A DNA stretch of 64,000 bases, taken from positions 383,583-447,582 of the forward strand of contig NZ_KB900536.1 in the NCBI RefSeq assembly GCF_000378965.1. Reading direction: 5' to 3'. A program made the position numbers and the translations under genes. The first letter of the stretch is position 1. The number at the start of each line of letters is the position of its first letter. The DNA is from Thioalkalivibrio thiocyanodenitrificans ARhD 1 (lineage in GTDB: Bacteria > Pseudomonadota > Gammaproteobacteria > Ectothiorhodospirales > Ectothiorhodospiraceae). Below the pieces are notes generated by a model, which saw nothing but the letters and a program-made list of their open reading frames with translations, was not told where the DNA came from and ran no database searches. Positions 39,926 through 47,675 of the stretch are shown piece by piece.

Positions 39926-40966
39926 ATGTCATCGGTCAAGTCTCGTTTCTTCAGTACGCTTGTCGCGCTCGGCTGCACAGTGGCTCTCACCATGGCGGCC
40001 ATCCAGCCGGCCGAGGCGCAACGACAAACCATTCGATTCGCCACCTCCAATGTGGGTTCCTACGGTTATGCCGTCGGCAGCGTGATGTCCGACGTGCTGC
40101 AGCGGAACCTGGGCAGCGACTTCGCGGTGGTCGTGCAGCCCTATCCCTCCACCTCGGGCGCCATGATCTCGGTGATGAACGGGGAAGGGGAATTCGGGTA
40201 CACCGCCGACGTGGGCATGCGCAGCCTGTACGACGGAGGTCGTCCCTATGACGATTTCACGCCGCGGCGCGGGATGCTCGTGCACAGCCTTTACGTCTAT
40301 CCCATGGAGACCTTCATGCTGGTGGCGGACCGGCGCAAGGATGAGTTCAGCTCCTATGCGGATTTCGACGGCAAGCCCGTCTTCTTCACGCCCGCAGGCT
40401 TCATGAACTGGCTCAACATGCGGCGCATCTTCGCCGCGCTCGGCTACGAGTTCAATCATGTGGAGATCGACAGCTCCACCGTGGCCGACGCGTTCGAGGC
40501 CGGTACCATCGACGGCTCCGCCGGTTACACCACCGCCGGGGCATCGCTGCCCACCTACTGGCGCGAGGCCGAGCTGCGAGCCAATCTAGCCGCCATCAAC
40601 CTCACCGAAGAGGAGATGGACAAGCTCCGTGCCGCCGGCCTGGGTCCCGTGGAAGTGGATCCCTCCAAGGCCTTCAGCCAGGAGCTGGGCGTTGATCGCA
40701 TCTGGGGCGTACCCATCTACTTTGCCTATAATGTCCGTGCGGATTTCGATGCGGACGTGATGAAGCGGATCCTGGATATCCTCCACGAGAACGTGGATGT
40801 GCTCGTGGAAGGTGACCCGGGATTCGGTCCGCTGGCGGCCGATTTCGTCGGCACCCAGGCGGCCGGTGTGGCGGCCAATCCGGACATCCCGGTGCATCCG
40901 GGATTGGCGGCATTCCTCAAGGAACACGGTCAGTGGAACGACAGCTGGACAATTGCCGGTCAGTAA
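39926..40966 (+). CDS. TAXI-family TRAP transporter solute-binding protein
   Basis: The 346-residue protein has a signal peptide (STLVALGCTVALTMAAIQPAEA) and the TAXI-type fold (IRFATSNVGSYGYAVGSVMSDVLQRNLG). It binds an organic acid ligand in the periplasm and delivers it to the TRAP permease encoded next. GGAGAGG precedes the ATG. An intrinsic terminator about 22 bases after the stop should make the binding protein more abundant than the permease. The upstream 177 bases carry a palindrome (GCCGCCGA/TCGGCGGC near 39840-39862). Confidence 0.92.
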   Translation: MSSVKSRFFSTLVALGCTVALTMAAIQPAEAQRQTIRFATSNVGSYGYAVGSVMSDVLQRNLGSDFAVVVQPYPSTSGAMISVMNGEGEFGYTADVGMRSLYDGGRPYDDFTPRRGMLVHSLYVYPMETFMLVADRRKDEFSSYADFDGKPVFFTPAGFMNWLNMRRIFAALGYEFNHVEIDSSTVADAFEAGTIDGSAGYTTAGASLPTYWREAELRANLAAINLTEEEMDKLRAAGLGPVEVDPSKAFSQELGVDRIWGVPIYFAYNVRADFDADVMKRILDILHENVDVLVEGDPGFGPLAADFVGTQAAGVAANPDIPVHPGLAAFLKEHGQWNDSWTIAGQ

Positions 40967-40988
40967 CAGGTAGTTGATGAAGCGCCAC

Positions 40989-41024
40989 AGGGCGGGAAGC
41001 GATTACACGTTCCCGCCCTTTTTT
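40989..41024 (+). terminator. Intrinsic terminator between TAXI binding protein and TRAP permease
   Basis: AGGGCGGGAA (40989-40998) and TTCCCGCCCT (41010-41019) are perfect complements followed by TTTTT (41020-41024). It lies in the space before the permease start, so it is probably a partial terminator setting the binding protein to permease ratio. Confidence 0.85.
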
Positions 41025-41054
41025 CGTTCGCTTAAGGGATTCTGGGGGCTGCCT

Positions 41055-43022
41055 GTGTCCTTCCTCAAGAGCATCCTGACACTCCGAAACCTGACCTTCG
41101 TGGCGGGTGCGATCCTGTTCTTCACCCTGCTGCACTACTTCTTCACGGGTGCCGGCGGGCAGCGTTACCTGGCTGTGCGCCTGGTGCCGCTTGCGTTGAT
41201 CATTCAGATCCTGGTCCTTTATCAGGACCGTTTCCTGTATCCCCGCCTGCCTGCGCTGCTGAACCACGTCATCGTGATTGCGTACCTGGGTGTCGCCCTG
41301 TACGTCATGTACTACTTCACGGTCAATTACGAGGATATCGCCATCTGGCGGCAGGCGCGTTATACGCAGCACGACTTTATCGTCGGCGTGCTGGTGTTCC
41401 TGCTGGTCATGGAACTCTCGCGCATCATTCATCCCATACTTTTCTGGGTGAACGTGGTGCTGGTGTTCTATGCGCTTTGGGGGCAGCTCAGCCCTATCGA
41501 CTTCTTCTGGCATCCGGGCGTCGATCTGAACCGCCTGATCACCTCCAGCACGGTGGAGTTCTCCACCGGAGTGTATGGACGCTACGCGCAGCTTGCCCTG
41601 ACCCTCATCGCGGCCTTCCTGCTGCTCGCAGCAGCGGCCAGCGGTTTCGGCGCGCAGCGGGCGCTTGTGGACGTGATGCGGCGCCTCGCGGGGCGTTCCC
41701 GTCATACCATTCCGCAGACAGCGGTGCTGGCGTCCGTCTCCGTGGGCATGGTGAGCGGCTCGGGCTCGGCCAACACTGCGGTGACCGGCAGTTTCACCAT
41801 TCCCCTGATGAAACGCTACGGGGTGCCGGGCACCTTTGCCGGGGCGGTGGAGACGGCCGCATCCATGGGTGGGCTGATCATGCCGCCGCTCATGGCGGTG
41901 GCGGGCTTCCTCATGGCCGAGTTCCTGGGCGTGCCCTATTGGGACGTGGTGGTGCGCGGCTTTGCCGTGGCCTTCGTGTACTTCGTGTCCCTGATCCTGG
42001 CCGTCTACCTGCTCAGTGTCCGGTTGCTGCCCAACACGTCCATCCAGATCCCGACCGTGCCGCTCTACTGCTGGACGCGCACCGTCATCTTCTTCGGCGG
42101 GATCATCTACCTGATCCTGCTCATGAGTACCTTCGGTTACGGGGCGTTGCGCGCGGCCCTGTACACGGCCGCTGCCGTCCTGTCCGTGCTGGTACTGACC
42201 TGGCTGTATTTCAAGTACGTGCTCAAGGATCCGGCGGTGGCGAAGGAGAGTCTGCTGGGCAATCTGCGTGTTGTTATCGAGACCCACGCGGAGATGACGT
42301 CCTATCTGACCCTGCTGATGGCCACCCTGGGGATCATGATCGGCCTGTTCACGGTGACCGGGTTCATCACCCGCATGGGTTCACTGCTGTTGCAACTCGG
42401 CGAGTTCCACATCATCGCCACCATTATCATGGCGTGGATCTTCGGCTGGCTGGTGGGCACGGGGCTTCCGCCCACCGCGACCTACATCATTGTCGCGGTG
42501 ATCATCGTGCCACCGCTCAGGGCCCTCGGTATCGACCCATGGGTTGCACACTTCTTCGCGTTCCTGCTGGCGATCTGGGGCGAGTTGTCACCGCCCACTT
42601 CGCTCACGGCAGCGGTGGCCGCGAAGATTGCCGAGGCCTCGTTCATGCGAACGATGTGGGAGGCACTCAAGATCTGCCTGCCCATCACGGTCATGTCCTT
42701 CGCCATCTTCGTCCGCTCGGACATGGTGGTGAATCCCGGATGGGCCCAGATCACTGATACGTTGCTGGTGGCAGCCGGTACGGCGGGGGTGACCTATGCG
42801 GTATTCGGCCGCTTCTTTGCACGCCCGCTTGCCAGGTGGCTCATGAGCCTGGTGTTCCTGATCCTGGCGGTGCCGGTGATCTTCCATCCGGACGACAACG
42901 TGGCCATCGTGATCTCGGCGATACTCGTGCCGTTGATCATTGTCGGCGTGGGGCGGCATCGCAGGATTGCGCCGCCGCCTGAAGTGGCCGAACCCACCGA
43001 GACTGCGGAGAGCAGGGCATGA
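41055..43022 (+). CDS. TRAP transporter fused 4TM/12TM permease
   Basis: This large membrane protein (655 residues from GTG 41055) has more than 15 hydrophobic segments and fuses the small and large TRAP subunits, as is usual for TAXI-TRAP systems. It carries the signature stretch VGMVSGSGSANTAVTGSFTIPLM. It imports a substrate with sodium or proton motive force. The frame is open from ATG 40977, but the first 26 codons then coincide with the 40989-41024 terminator, so I prefer the GTG at 41055 (VSFLKSILTLRN) with GGGGG about 6 bases upstream. Its stop overlaps the dehydrogenase start by 4 bases. Confidence 0.88.
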   Translation: MSFLKSILTLRNLTFVAGAILFFTLLHYFFTGAGGQRYLAVRLVPLALIIQILVLYQDRFLYPRLPALLNHVIVIAYLGVALYVMYYFTVNYEDIAIWRQARYTQHDFIVGVLVFLLVMELSRIIHPILFWVNVVLVFYALWGQLSPIDFFWHPGVDLNRLITSSTVEFSTGVYGRYAQLALTLIAAFLLLAAAASGFGAQRALVDVMRRLAGRSRHTIPQTAVLASVSVGMVSGSGSANTAVTGSFTIPLMKRYGVPGTFAGAVETAASMGGLIMPPLMAVAGFLMAEFLGVPYWDVVVRGFAVAFVYFVSLILAVYLLSVRLLPNTSIQIPTVPLYCWTRTVIFFGGIIYLILLMSTFGYGALRAALYTAAAVLSVLVLTWLYFKYVLKDPAVAKESLLGNLRVVIETHAEMTSYLTLLMATLGIMIGLFTVTGFITRMGSLLLQLGEFHIIATIIMAWIFGWLVGTGLPPTATYIIVAVIIVPPLRALGIDPWVAHFFAFLLAIWGELSPPTSLTAAVAAKIAEASFMRTMWEALKICLPITVMSFAIFVRSDMVVNPGWAQITDTLLVAAGTAGVTYAVFGRFFARPLARWLMSLVFLILAVPVIFHPDDNVAIVISAILVPLIIVGVGRHRRIAPPPEVAEPTETAESRA

Positions 43023-43984
43023 AGATCGTGATCCCCGATGATTACCAGGATGGCGTGAGATCCCTGGAGTGCTTTTCCCGCCTGTCCGGGCACGAGGTGA
43101 CGATCTACAACGATACGGTACGGGATTTCGATCAGCTCGAGGAGCGCTTCAGGGACGCCGAGGCGCTGGTGCTGATCCGCGAGCGCACCCCCATTACCGA
43201 CGCGTTGCTCGAGCGCCTGCCCCGATTGCGCCTGATCAGTCAGACAGGCAAGGGCATCGCCCATGTGGACCTGGATGCCTGTACACGGCGAGGCATTGCC
43301 GTGGCCACGGGAACGGGTGCGCCGTTCGCCGCCGCAGAGCTCACATGGGGGCTGGTACTGTCCGCCATGCGCCACATCCCGGACGAGGTGGCCGCCATGA
43401 AGGCGGGGCGCTGGCAGACCAGGGTGGGCACCGGCCTGCGGGGGCGCACCCTGGGAATTTTCGGCTACGGGAAGATCGGCAGCCTGGTGGCCGAGTACGG
43501 CCGGGTCTTCGGGATGCGTGTGCTGGTCTGGGGGCGGGAAGGGAGTCTGGAGCGTGCCACCGCGGCCGGGTTCGATACCGCGGACAGCCAGGATGATCTG
43601 TTCGAGCGATCCGACGTGCTCAGTCTGCACCTGACCTTGAACCCGGGCACCCGGGGAATCGTGACGGCTGCCCATCTGGGGGCCATGAAGCCGTCGGCGC
43701 TCCTGGTCAATACCAGCCGGGCCGAACTCATCGTCCCGGGTGCCCTGGTCGACGCGCTCAAGGCGGGACGCCCGGGCATGGCGGCGTTGGACGTCTACGA
43801 GGACGAGCCGGTGCGGGATCATCCGCTGCTGCATCTGAACAACGCCCTGTGTACGCCCCATGTGGGGTTCGTGGAACGCGATGGTTACGAACTCTACTTC
43901 GGTGCTGCATTCGACAACCTGCTGGCCTTCGCGGAGGGGTCGCCACGCAATCTGGCCAACCCCGAAGTGGCCGGACAGTCCTGA
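43019..43984 (+). CDS. D-2-hydroxyacid dehydrogenase
   Basis: The 321-residue protein has the NAD Rossmann motif GIFGYGKIGS, the catalytic arginine in LVNTSRAELIV, the glutamate in DVYEDEPV and the catalytic histidine in CTPHVGFVERDGYELYF. It interconverts a 2-hydroxyacid and 2-oxoacid with NAD(P)H. The start ATG overlaps the TRAP permease stop (ATGA), so it likely acts on the imported compound. The substrate is not evident from sequence. Confidence 0.92.
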   Translation: MKIVIPDDYQDGVRSLECFSRLSGHEVTIYNDTVRDFDQLEERFRDAEALVLIRERTPITDALLERLPRLRLISQTGKGIAHVDLDACTRRGIAVATGTGAPFAAAELTWGLVLSAMRHIPDEVAAMKAGRWQTRVGTGLRGRTLGIFGYGKIGSLVAEYGRVFGMRVLVWGREGSLERATAAGFDTADSQDDLFERSDVLSLHLTLNPGTRGIVTAAHLGAMKPSALLVNTSRAELIVPGALVDALKAGRPGMAALDVYEDEPVRDHPLLHLNNALCTPHVGFVERDGYELYFGAAFDNLLAFAEGSPRNLANPEVAGQS

Positions 43985-44027
43985 GCCGGGAAGGCTGTCA
44001 GCCGCCCCAACGAAGCTGGAGAGATAC

Positions 44028-44432
44028 ATGAAACGCAAGCTCAATCCCGAGGGCCTGGCCACCCGTCGCGAGGTCCTGGGGGACGCCTATGTGGATCGGG
44101 CCCTGGATAACGCCGATGCGTTTGCCTGGCCCATGCAGGAGCTGGTCACCGATTTCTGCTGGGACGGCATCTGGAACCGGCCTGGCCTGCCGCGCAAAAC
44201 CCGCAGCCTGATCAACCTGTCCATGCTCACGGCGCTCAACAGACCGCATGAACTCAAGGTGCACATCATCGGCGCACTGCGCAACGGCTGTTCGCCGGAG
44301 GAGATCCGCGAGGTGCTCCTGCAGGCGGCCGTGTATTGTGGTGTACCGGCGGGCGTAGACGCCTTTCGCGTAGCCCGGGAGGCCCTGTCCGAGGCAGGTG
44401 TGACGGTCGGGGAGGATGCCGGGTCCCCATGA
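44028..44432 (+). CDS. Carboxymuconolactone decarboxylase family protein
   Basis: This 134-residue protein has the CMD core ELKVHIIGALRNGCSPEEIREVLLQAAVYCGVPAG, close in pattern to PcaC-like 4-carboxymuconolactone decarboxylases but also to AhpD-like relatives; it lacks a typical CxxC pair. GGAGAG precedes the ATG. It is 43 bases after the dehydrogenase and overlaps the next gene by 4 bases. Its position suggests a role in breakdown of an aromatic-derived or cyclic acid. Confidence 0.87.
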   Translation: MKRKLNPEGLATRREVLGDAYVDRALDNADAFAWPMQELVTDFCWDGIWNRPGLPRKTRSLINLSMLTALNRPHELKVHIIGALRNGCSPEEIREVLLQAAVYCGVPAGVDAFRVAREALSEAGVTVGEDAGSP

Positions 44433-44818
44433 TCCGTCTCCGGTCCATTGACCACCTGGTCCTCACGGTGGCGGATATCGATGTCTCCTGCACCTTTTAC
44501 GAGCAGGTGCTGGGCATGGAGGTGATCACCTTCGGTCAGGGGCGCAAAGCCCTGAAGTTCGGTCATCAGAAGATCAACCTTCACCAGGCGGGCCGGGAGT
44601 TCGAACCCAAGGCGCAGCGGCCGGTTCCGGGCTCGGCGGACCTGTGCCTGATTGCCGATACGGCGGTCGCGGATGTCATCACCCATCTTCAGGCCTGCGG
44701 CATCCCTATACTGGAAGGTCCCGTGGAAAGGACGGGAGCCACGGGGCCGATCATCTCGGTGTATTTCCGTGATCCGGACGGGAATCTCATCGAGATCGCC
44801 AATCCGGCCGCTGCCTGA
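44429..44818 (+). CDS. VOC-family (glyoxalase/dioxygenase-like) protein
   Basis: The 129-residue protein has the vicinal-oxygen-chelate fold: RLRSIDHLVLTVADIDVSCTFYEQVLGM at the start and VYFRDPDGNLIEIANP at the end. H8, H54 (NLHQ) and E122 are candidates for metal ligands. VOC proteins include glyoxalases, epimerases and extradiol dioxygenases; the activity here is unknown. The ATGA overlap with the CMD gene places it in the same operon as the TRAP transporter. Confidence 0.88.
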   Translation: MIRLRSIDHLVLTVADIDVSCTFYEQVLGMEVITFGQGRKALKFGHQKINLHQAGREFEPKAQRPVPGSADLCLIADTAVADVITHLQACGIPILEGPVERTGATGPIISVYFRDPDGNLIEIANPAAA

Positions 44819-44982
44819 GATCGGCGCACGGACATGATAGTATGATGATCGGGCAATGGTATGGCCGGTCTGAGTGGCTGCCGATGGTGTCAACGGGGCC
44901 TTGTATACGGGCAAGGGTCCGGCGGCCATGACCGGGTATTTCCCGCTACCCGCCTTTCGGAGAAACCGGCAGGGGAGGTCAG

Positions 44983-45834
44983 ATGTCGGTTCGATCCACC
45001 CAACATAAACGGACTTATCCCCGCGTACTGCTGGCGGAGCCCAACCGCATCAGCCAGCGGCTGTTCGTGCGCATGCTTGCCCGCTTGGGGTACGAGGTCT
45101 GCCTCGCCGACGATTGCGAAGAGGCGTTGCGAATCTATCAGCACCGCGCCGCCGAGTTCAGCCTGGTGATCCTTGACCTGAAGGCGCCGTTCGACGGCGG
45201 CATCGATCTGCTGCGCCGGTGGCCCCGGGATGCAAATGCCCGTCATGTTCCCCTGATTGCCCTGGGCGATGACCCGGCAGCCAGGGCCCGGGAAGCCTGT
45301 CTCGACGCAGGCGCGGACCTGTATCTGGCGGAAGCCCTTCGGGATGAGCGACTCACCCATGCGGTGATGTCGCTCGCGGGCCTGCCGGGCGGCGCCGGAG
45401 CGTCCGTCCGGGATGGGGCGGCGGCAGGGCCTGTGCTCGCCGGGCCATTGGATGAAAAGATCTTCCGGTCCTTGCTGGACCTGAGTCCTGAACCCTCTTT
45501 CATCCGGGAACTGATGGACGATTTCCATCGCGAAGGGACGGGCCACTTCACCCGTCTGCAGGAGGCCCTGAGGGAGCGGGACGTCACCGGCTGGCGTGAG
45601 GCCCTTCACGGCCTGAGGGGTTCCGCGGTGGGTCTGGGCGCGGCCCTGCTGGCGCAGCTGTGCGGCCGGCTGGAAGCCTTCTCTGAAGACGCAATTCGAG
45701 CGGGCGAGGGCTACTCGGAGTACGCCTATCTCCTGGAAGTCTTCAACAGCACGGCCGATGCCATGCAGGCCATGATACTGGAGCGGTTTCAGCTCACGGA
45801 ACCGGATCAGGGCGCCCGCGGGTCCGGTGTCTGA
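44983..45834 (+). CDS. Receiver-HPt protein with degenerate receiver domain
   Basis: The 283-residue protein has a receiver-like domain (about 12-130) and an HPt domain (about 160-260) with the histidine in ALHGLRGSAVGLGA. The phospho-acceptor aspartate is in SLVILDLKAP, but the conserved acidic pair at the first strand is reduced (LLAEPNR) and the usual lysine near the fifth strand is replaced (YLAEAL). Phosphorylation of the receiver may be altered or absent, whereas HPt looks intact. The arrangement resembles C-terminal parts of hybrid kinases without a kinase domain. It ends convergent with the DsrE-like gene, 21 bases apart. Confidence 0.8.
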   Translation: MSVRSTQHKRTYPRVLLAEPNRISQRLFVRMLARLGYEVCLADDCEEALRIYQHRAAEFSLVILDLKAPFDGGIDLLRRWPRDANARHVPLIALGDDPAARAREACLDAGADLYLAEALRDERLTHAVMSLAGLPGGAGASVRDGAAAGPVLAGPLDEKIFRSLLDLSPEPSFIRELMDDFHREGTGHFTRLQEALRERDVTGWREALHGLRGSAVGLGAALLAQLCGRLEAFSEDAIRAGEGYSEYAYLLEVFNSTADAMQAMILERFQLTEPDQGARGSGV

Positions 45835-45855
45835 CCGGGATCCCGCGGTATCGCG

Positions 45856-46362
45856 CTACCACGTATCGATGATCTGCCCGGCGTCGGCTCCCGGTGGACG
45901 CAGGCGAATGACCCGGTAACCCAGGGCGCGGAAATCGTTGATTCTCGCCGGTCCCGATTCGACCACCTGGACGTAGTCCGGAAAGGCCTCCGGCGGGATA
46001 TCCCGCCAGCTGGCGTAGGTGGCGCATACGGCCACTTCCACATCCCGGTCCCTGACCAGACCCTCGATGGCATCATGGAGCTGTGCCCGGGCGTCTCTTT
46101 GCGGGCGCGAGAGGGCAAATTGCTCGTTGCCATGGCTCACCACCGCGATGCCGATCCCCGGATGATGTTCCCGCAGGATATCGATGTATCCCAGAATCCG
46201 GGGCAGCAGTGTCTGCAGGGCCTCGTGATCGTTCTCCACAAGCTCGAACACGACGCCGGGCGGCGGCGTGTCCCGGTCAATCAAAGCCTGCACGGCCGAT
46301 TCGCCGGCGCTGGCCCAGGCGGTGACCACGGCGAGCAGTACGATCGCCAGTCGCGCCATCAT
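45856..46362 (-). CDS. Exported DsrE-like protein
   Basis: The 168-residue protein has a signal peptide (LAIVLLAVVTAWASAGES) and a DsrE-like fold core (GVVFELVENDHEALQTLLPRI, IAVVSHGNEQFAL, VAVCATYASWRDIP) with a cysteine in AVCATYAS where DsrE-type proteins often carry sulfur. Periplasmic DsrE-like proteins occur in sulfur oxidisers and may carry sulfane sulfur; here this is inference. Its start overlaps the HlyD gene stop by 4 bases, so it belongs to the ABC efflux operon. Confidence 0.72.
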   Translation of the reverse strand: MMARLAIVLLAVVTAWASAGESAVQALIDRDTPPPGVVFELVENDHEALQTLLPRILGYIDILREHHPGIGIAVVSHGNEQFALSRPQRDARAQLHDAIEGLVRDRDVEVAVCATYASWRDIPPEAFPDYVQVVESGPARINDFRALGYRVIRLRPPGADAGQIIDTW

Positions 46363-47576
46363 TCCCCCCGGACGCGCAGGCGCACGCCCTCGCTGATCTC
46401 CCTGTCAGGATGCACCACCACCCGATCGCCCTCGCGCAGGCCATTCAGGACCTGGGTGTACAGCGCGCCCCGGCGGCCGATCTCCACCCTGGCAAGCTGT
46501 GCGCGGCCGTCCGCGATGCGGAACGCGGCCCAGTCCCCCTGGTGGCGGAACAGGGCACTGGTGGGAACCCGCAGGACATCCTCGGCCTCCCAGAGCACGA
46601 ACCGGGCGTTGACCCGGTAGCCGTCGCCCAGGCGCTGCCATAACAGCGGCTCGGAGGTAATGTCGGCAATTACCCAGACCCGCTGCTCCTCCACGCCCAG
46701 GGCGGAGATCTTGGTGAAGCCCCTGGGTTCCACCCGTCTGACCCTGCCCTCCAGCGCTTGCGGTTCACCCCAGCGCTCGAAGATCACCCGCATGCCGGGT
46801 TCGAGGCGCACCGCATCGGAGGACAGCACGTCCACCGCGACTTCCAGCCGGGTCGGGTCGCCGATTTCCAGGATGGGATCGCCTGCCTGTACCACGCGTG
46901 CGCTTTCGAAAGGTCGGTGCAGGACGCGCCCCGGCACCGGGGCCGTCAGCTCGAGCACGCCGGAGGCCTCCGGATCCTGTTCTCCTGCGTAGGCCAGGGC
47001 GGCGCGTGTGGCTTCCAGCTGCGCCCGGGCGGTCTCCAGCCGGAAGGCGGCGGAACGGGCCAGGGCTTCCGTCTGGCGGGCCTCCGCGGCGGCCCGCTCG
47101 ACGTCGCTCGGCGATATCACCTCCCGCGCCTCCAGACCTTCGAGCCTTGTCAGTTCGTCGCGGGCAAAGCGCGCCCGCGCCTCGGCGGCCGAAAGCTCCT
47201 CGCGCGCCGTTTCCAGGCCCGATTCGGCGGCCGCCACCCGGGCCCGGCTCTCCTGGATGCTGCGCACATCCAGCGGAGGGGCTGCCAGGGCGTCCAGGGT
47301 CGCCAGCACCTGTCCCGCCGTCACCTCGTCCCCGGCCTCCAGCGTGATGCGCCGGGCGTGGGAGGCGAGGGGTGCAGAGACGGTGTAGCGGTCCATGACC
47401 CGCGTGCGGCCCTCGTCCTCGACCGTGATGGCGAGATGCCCGCGGGACACGGTGTCCATGTCCACCAGCACCGGCGCGGGCCGATAACCCAGCACAAGGA
47501 GGCCCGCGGCGAGGAGGACCACGATGGTGGTGATCAGTCTTCTACGCAATCTGGACGCCATGGGCGGTCCGGTCAT
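46359..47576 (-). CDS. HlyD-family periplasmic adaptor (membrane fusion protein)
   Basis: The adaptor (405 residues) has one N-terminal membrane anchor (LITTIVVLLAAGLLVLGY), a barrel-lipoyl region (VTAGQVLATLDAL), a long coiled coil (SRARVAAAESGLETAREELSAAEARARF) and membrane-proximal repeats. It would link the ABC permease at 47676 to an outer membrane channel. The ATG may be 47576 or 47561 (MASRLRRR). It follows the permease 100 bases after its stop and overlaps the DsrE-like gene. Confidence 0.88.
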   Translation of the reverse strand: MTGPPMASRLRRRLITTIVVLLAAGLLVLGYRPAPVLVDMDTVSRGHLAITVEDEGRTRVMDRYTVSAPLASHARRITLEAGDEVTAGQVLATLDALAAPPLDVRSIQESRARVAAAESGLETAREELSAAEARARFARDELTRLEGLEAREVISPSDVERAAAEARQTEALARSAAFRLETARAQLEATRAALAYAGEQDPEASGVLELTAPVPGRVLHRPFESARVVQAGDPILEIGDPTRLEVAVDVLSSDAVRLEPGMRVIFERWGEPQALEGRVRRVEPRGFTKISALGVEEQRVWVIADITSEPLLWQRLGDGYRVNARFVLWEAEDVLRVPTSALFRHQGDWAAFRIADGRAQLARVEIGRRGALYTQVLNGLREGDRVVVHPDREISEGVRLRVRGE

Positions 47577-47675
47577 TGAGTTCGATACAAGGTACGGCAC
47601 AAGATAACAGATAGGGGACCAGTCGCGCCGTGCTCCGGTGCCGCTGACGCTCTCCACCCGACGGGTTCACGCCCG

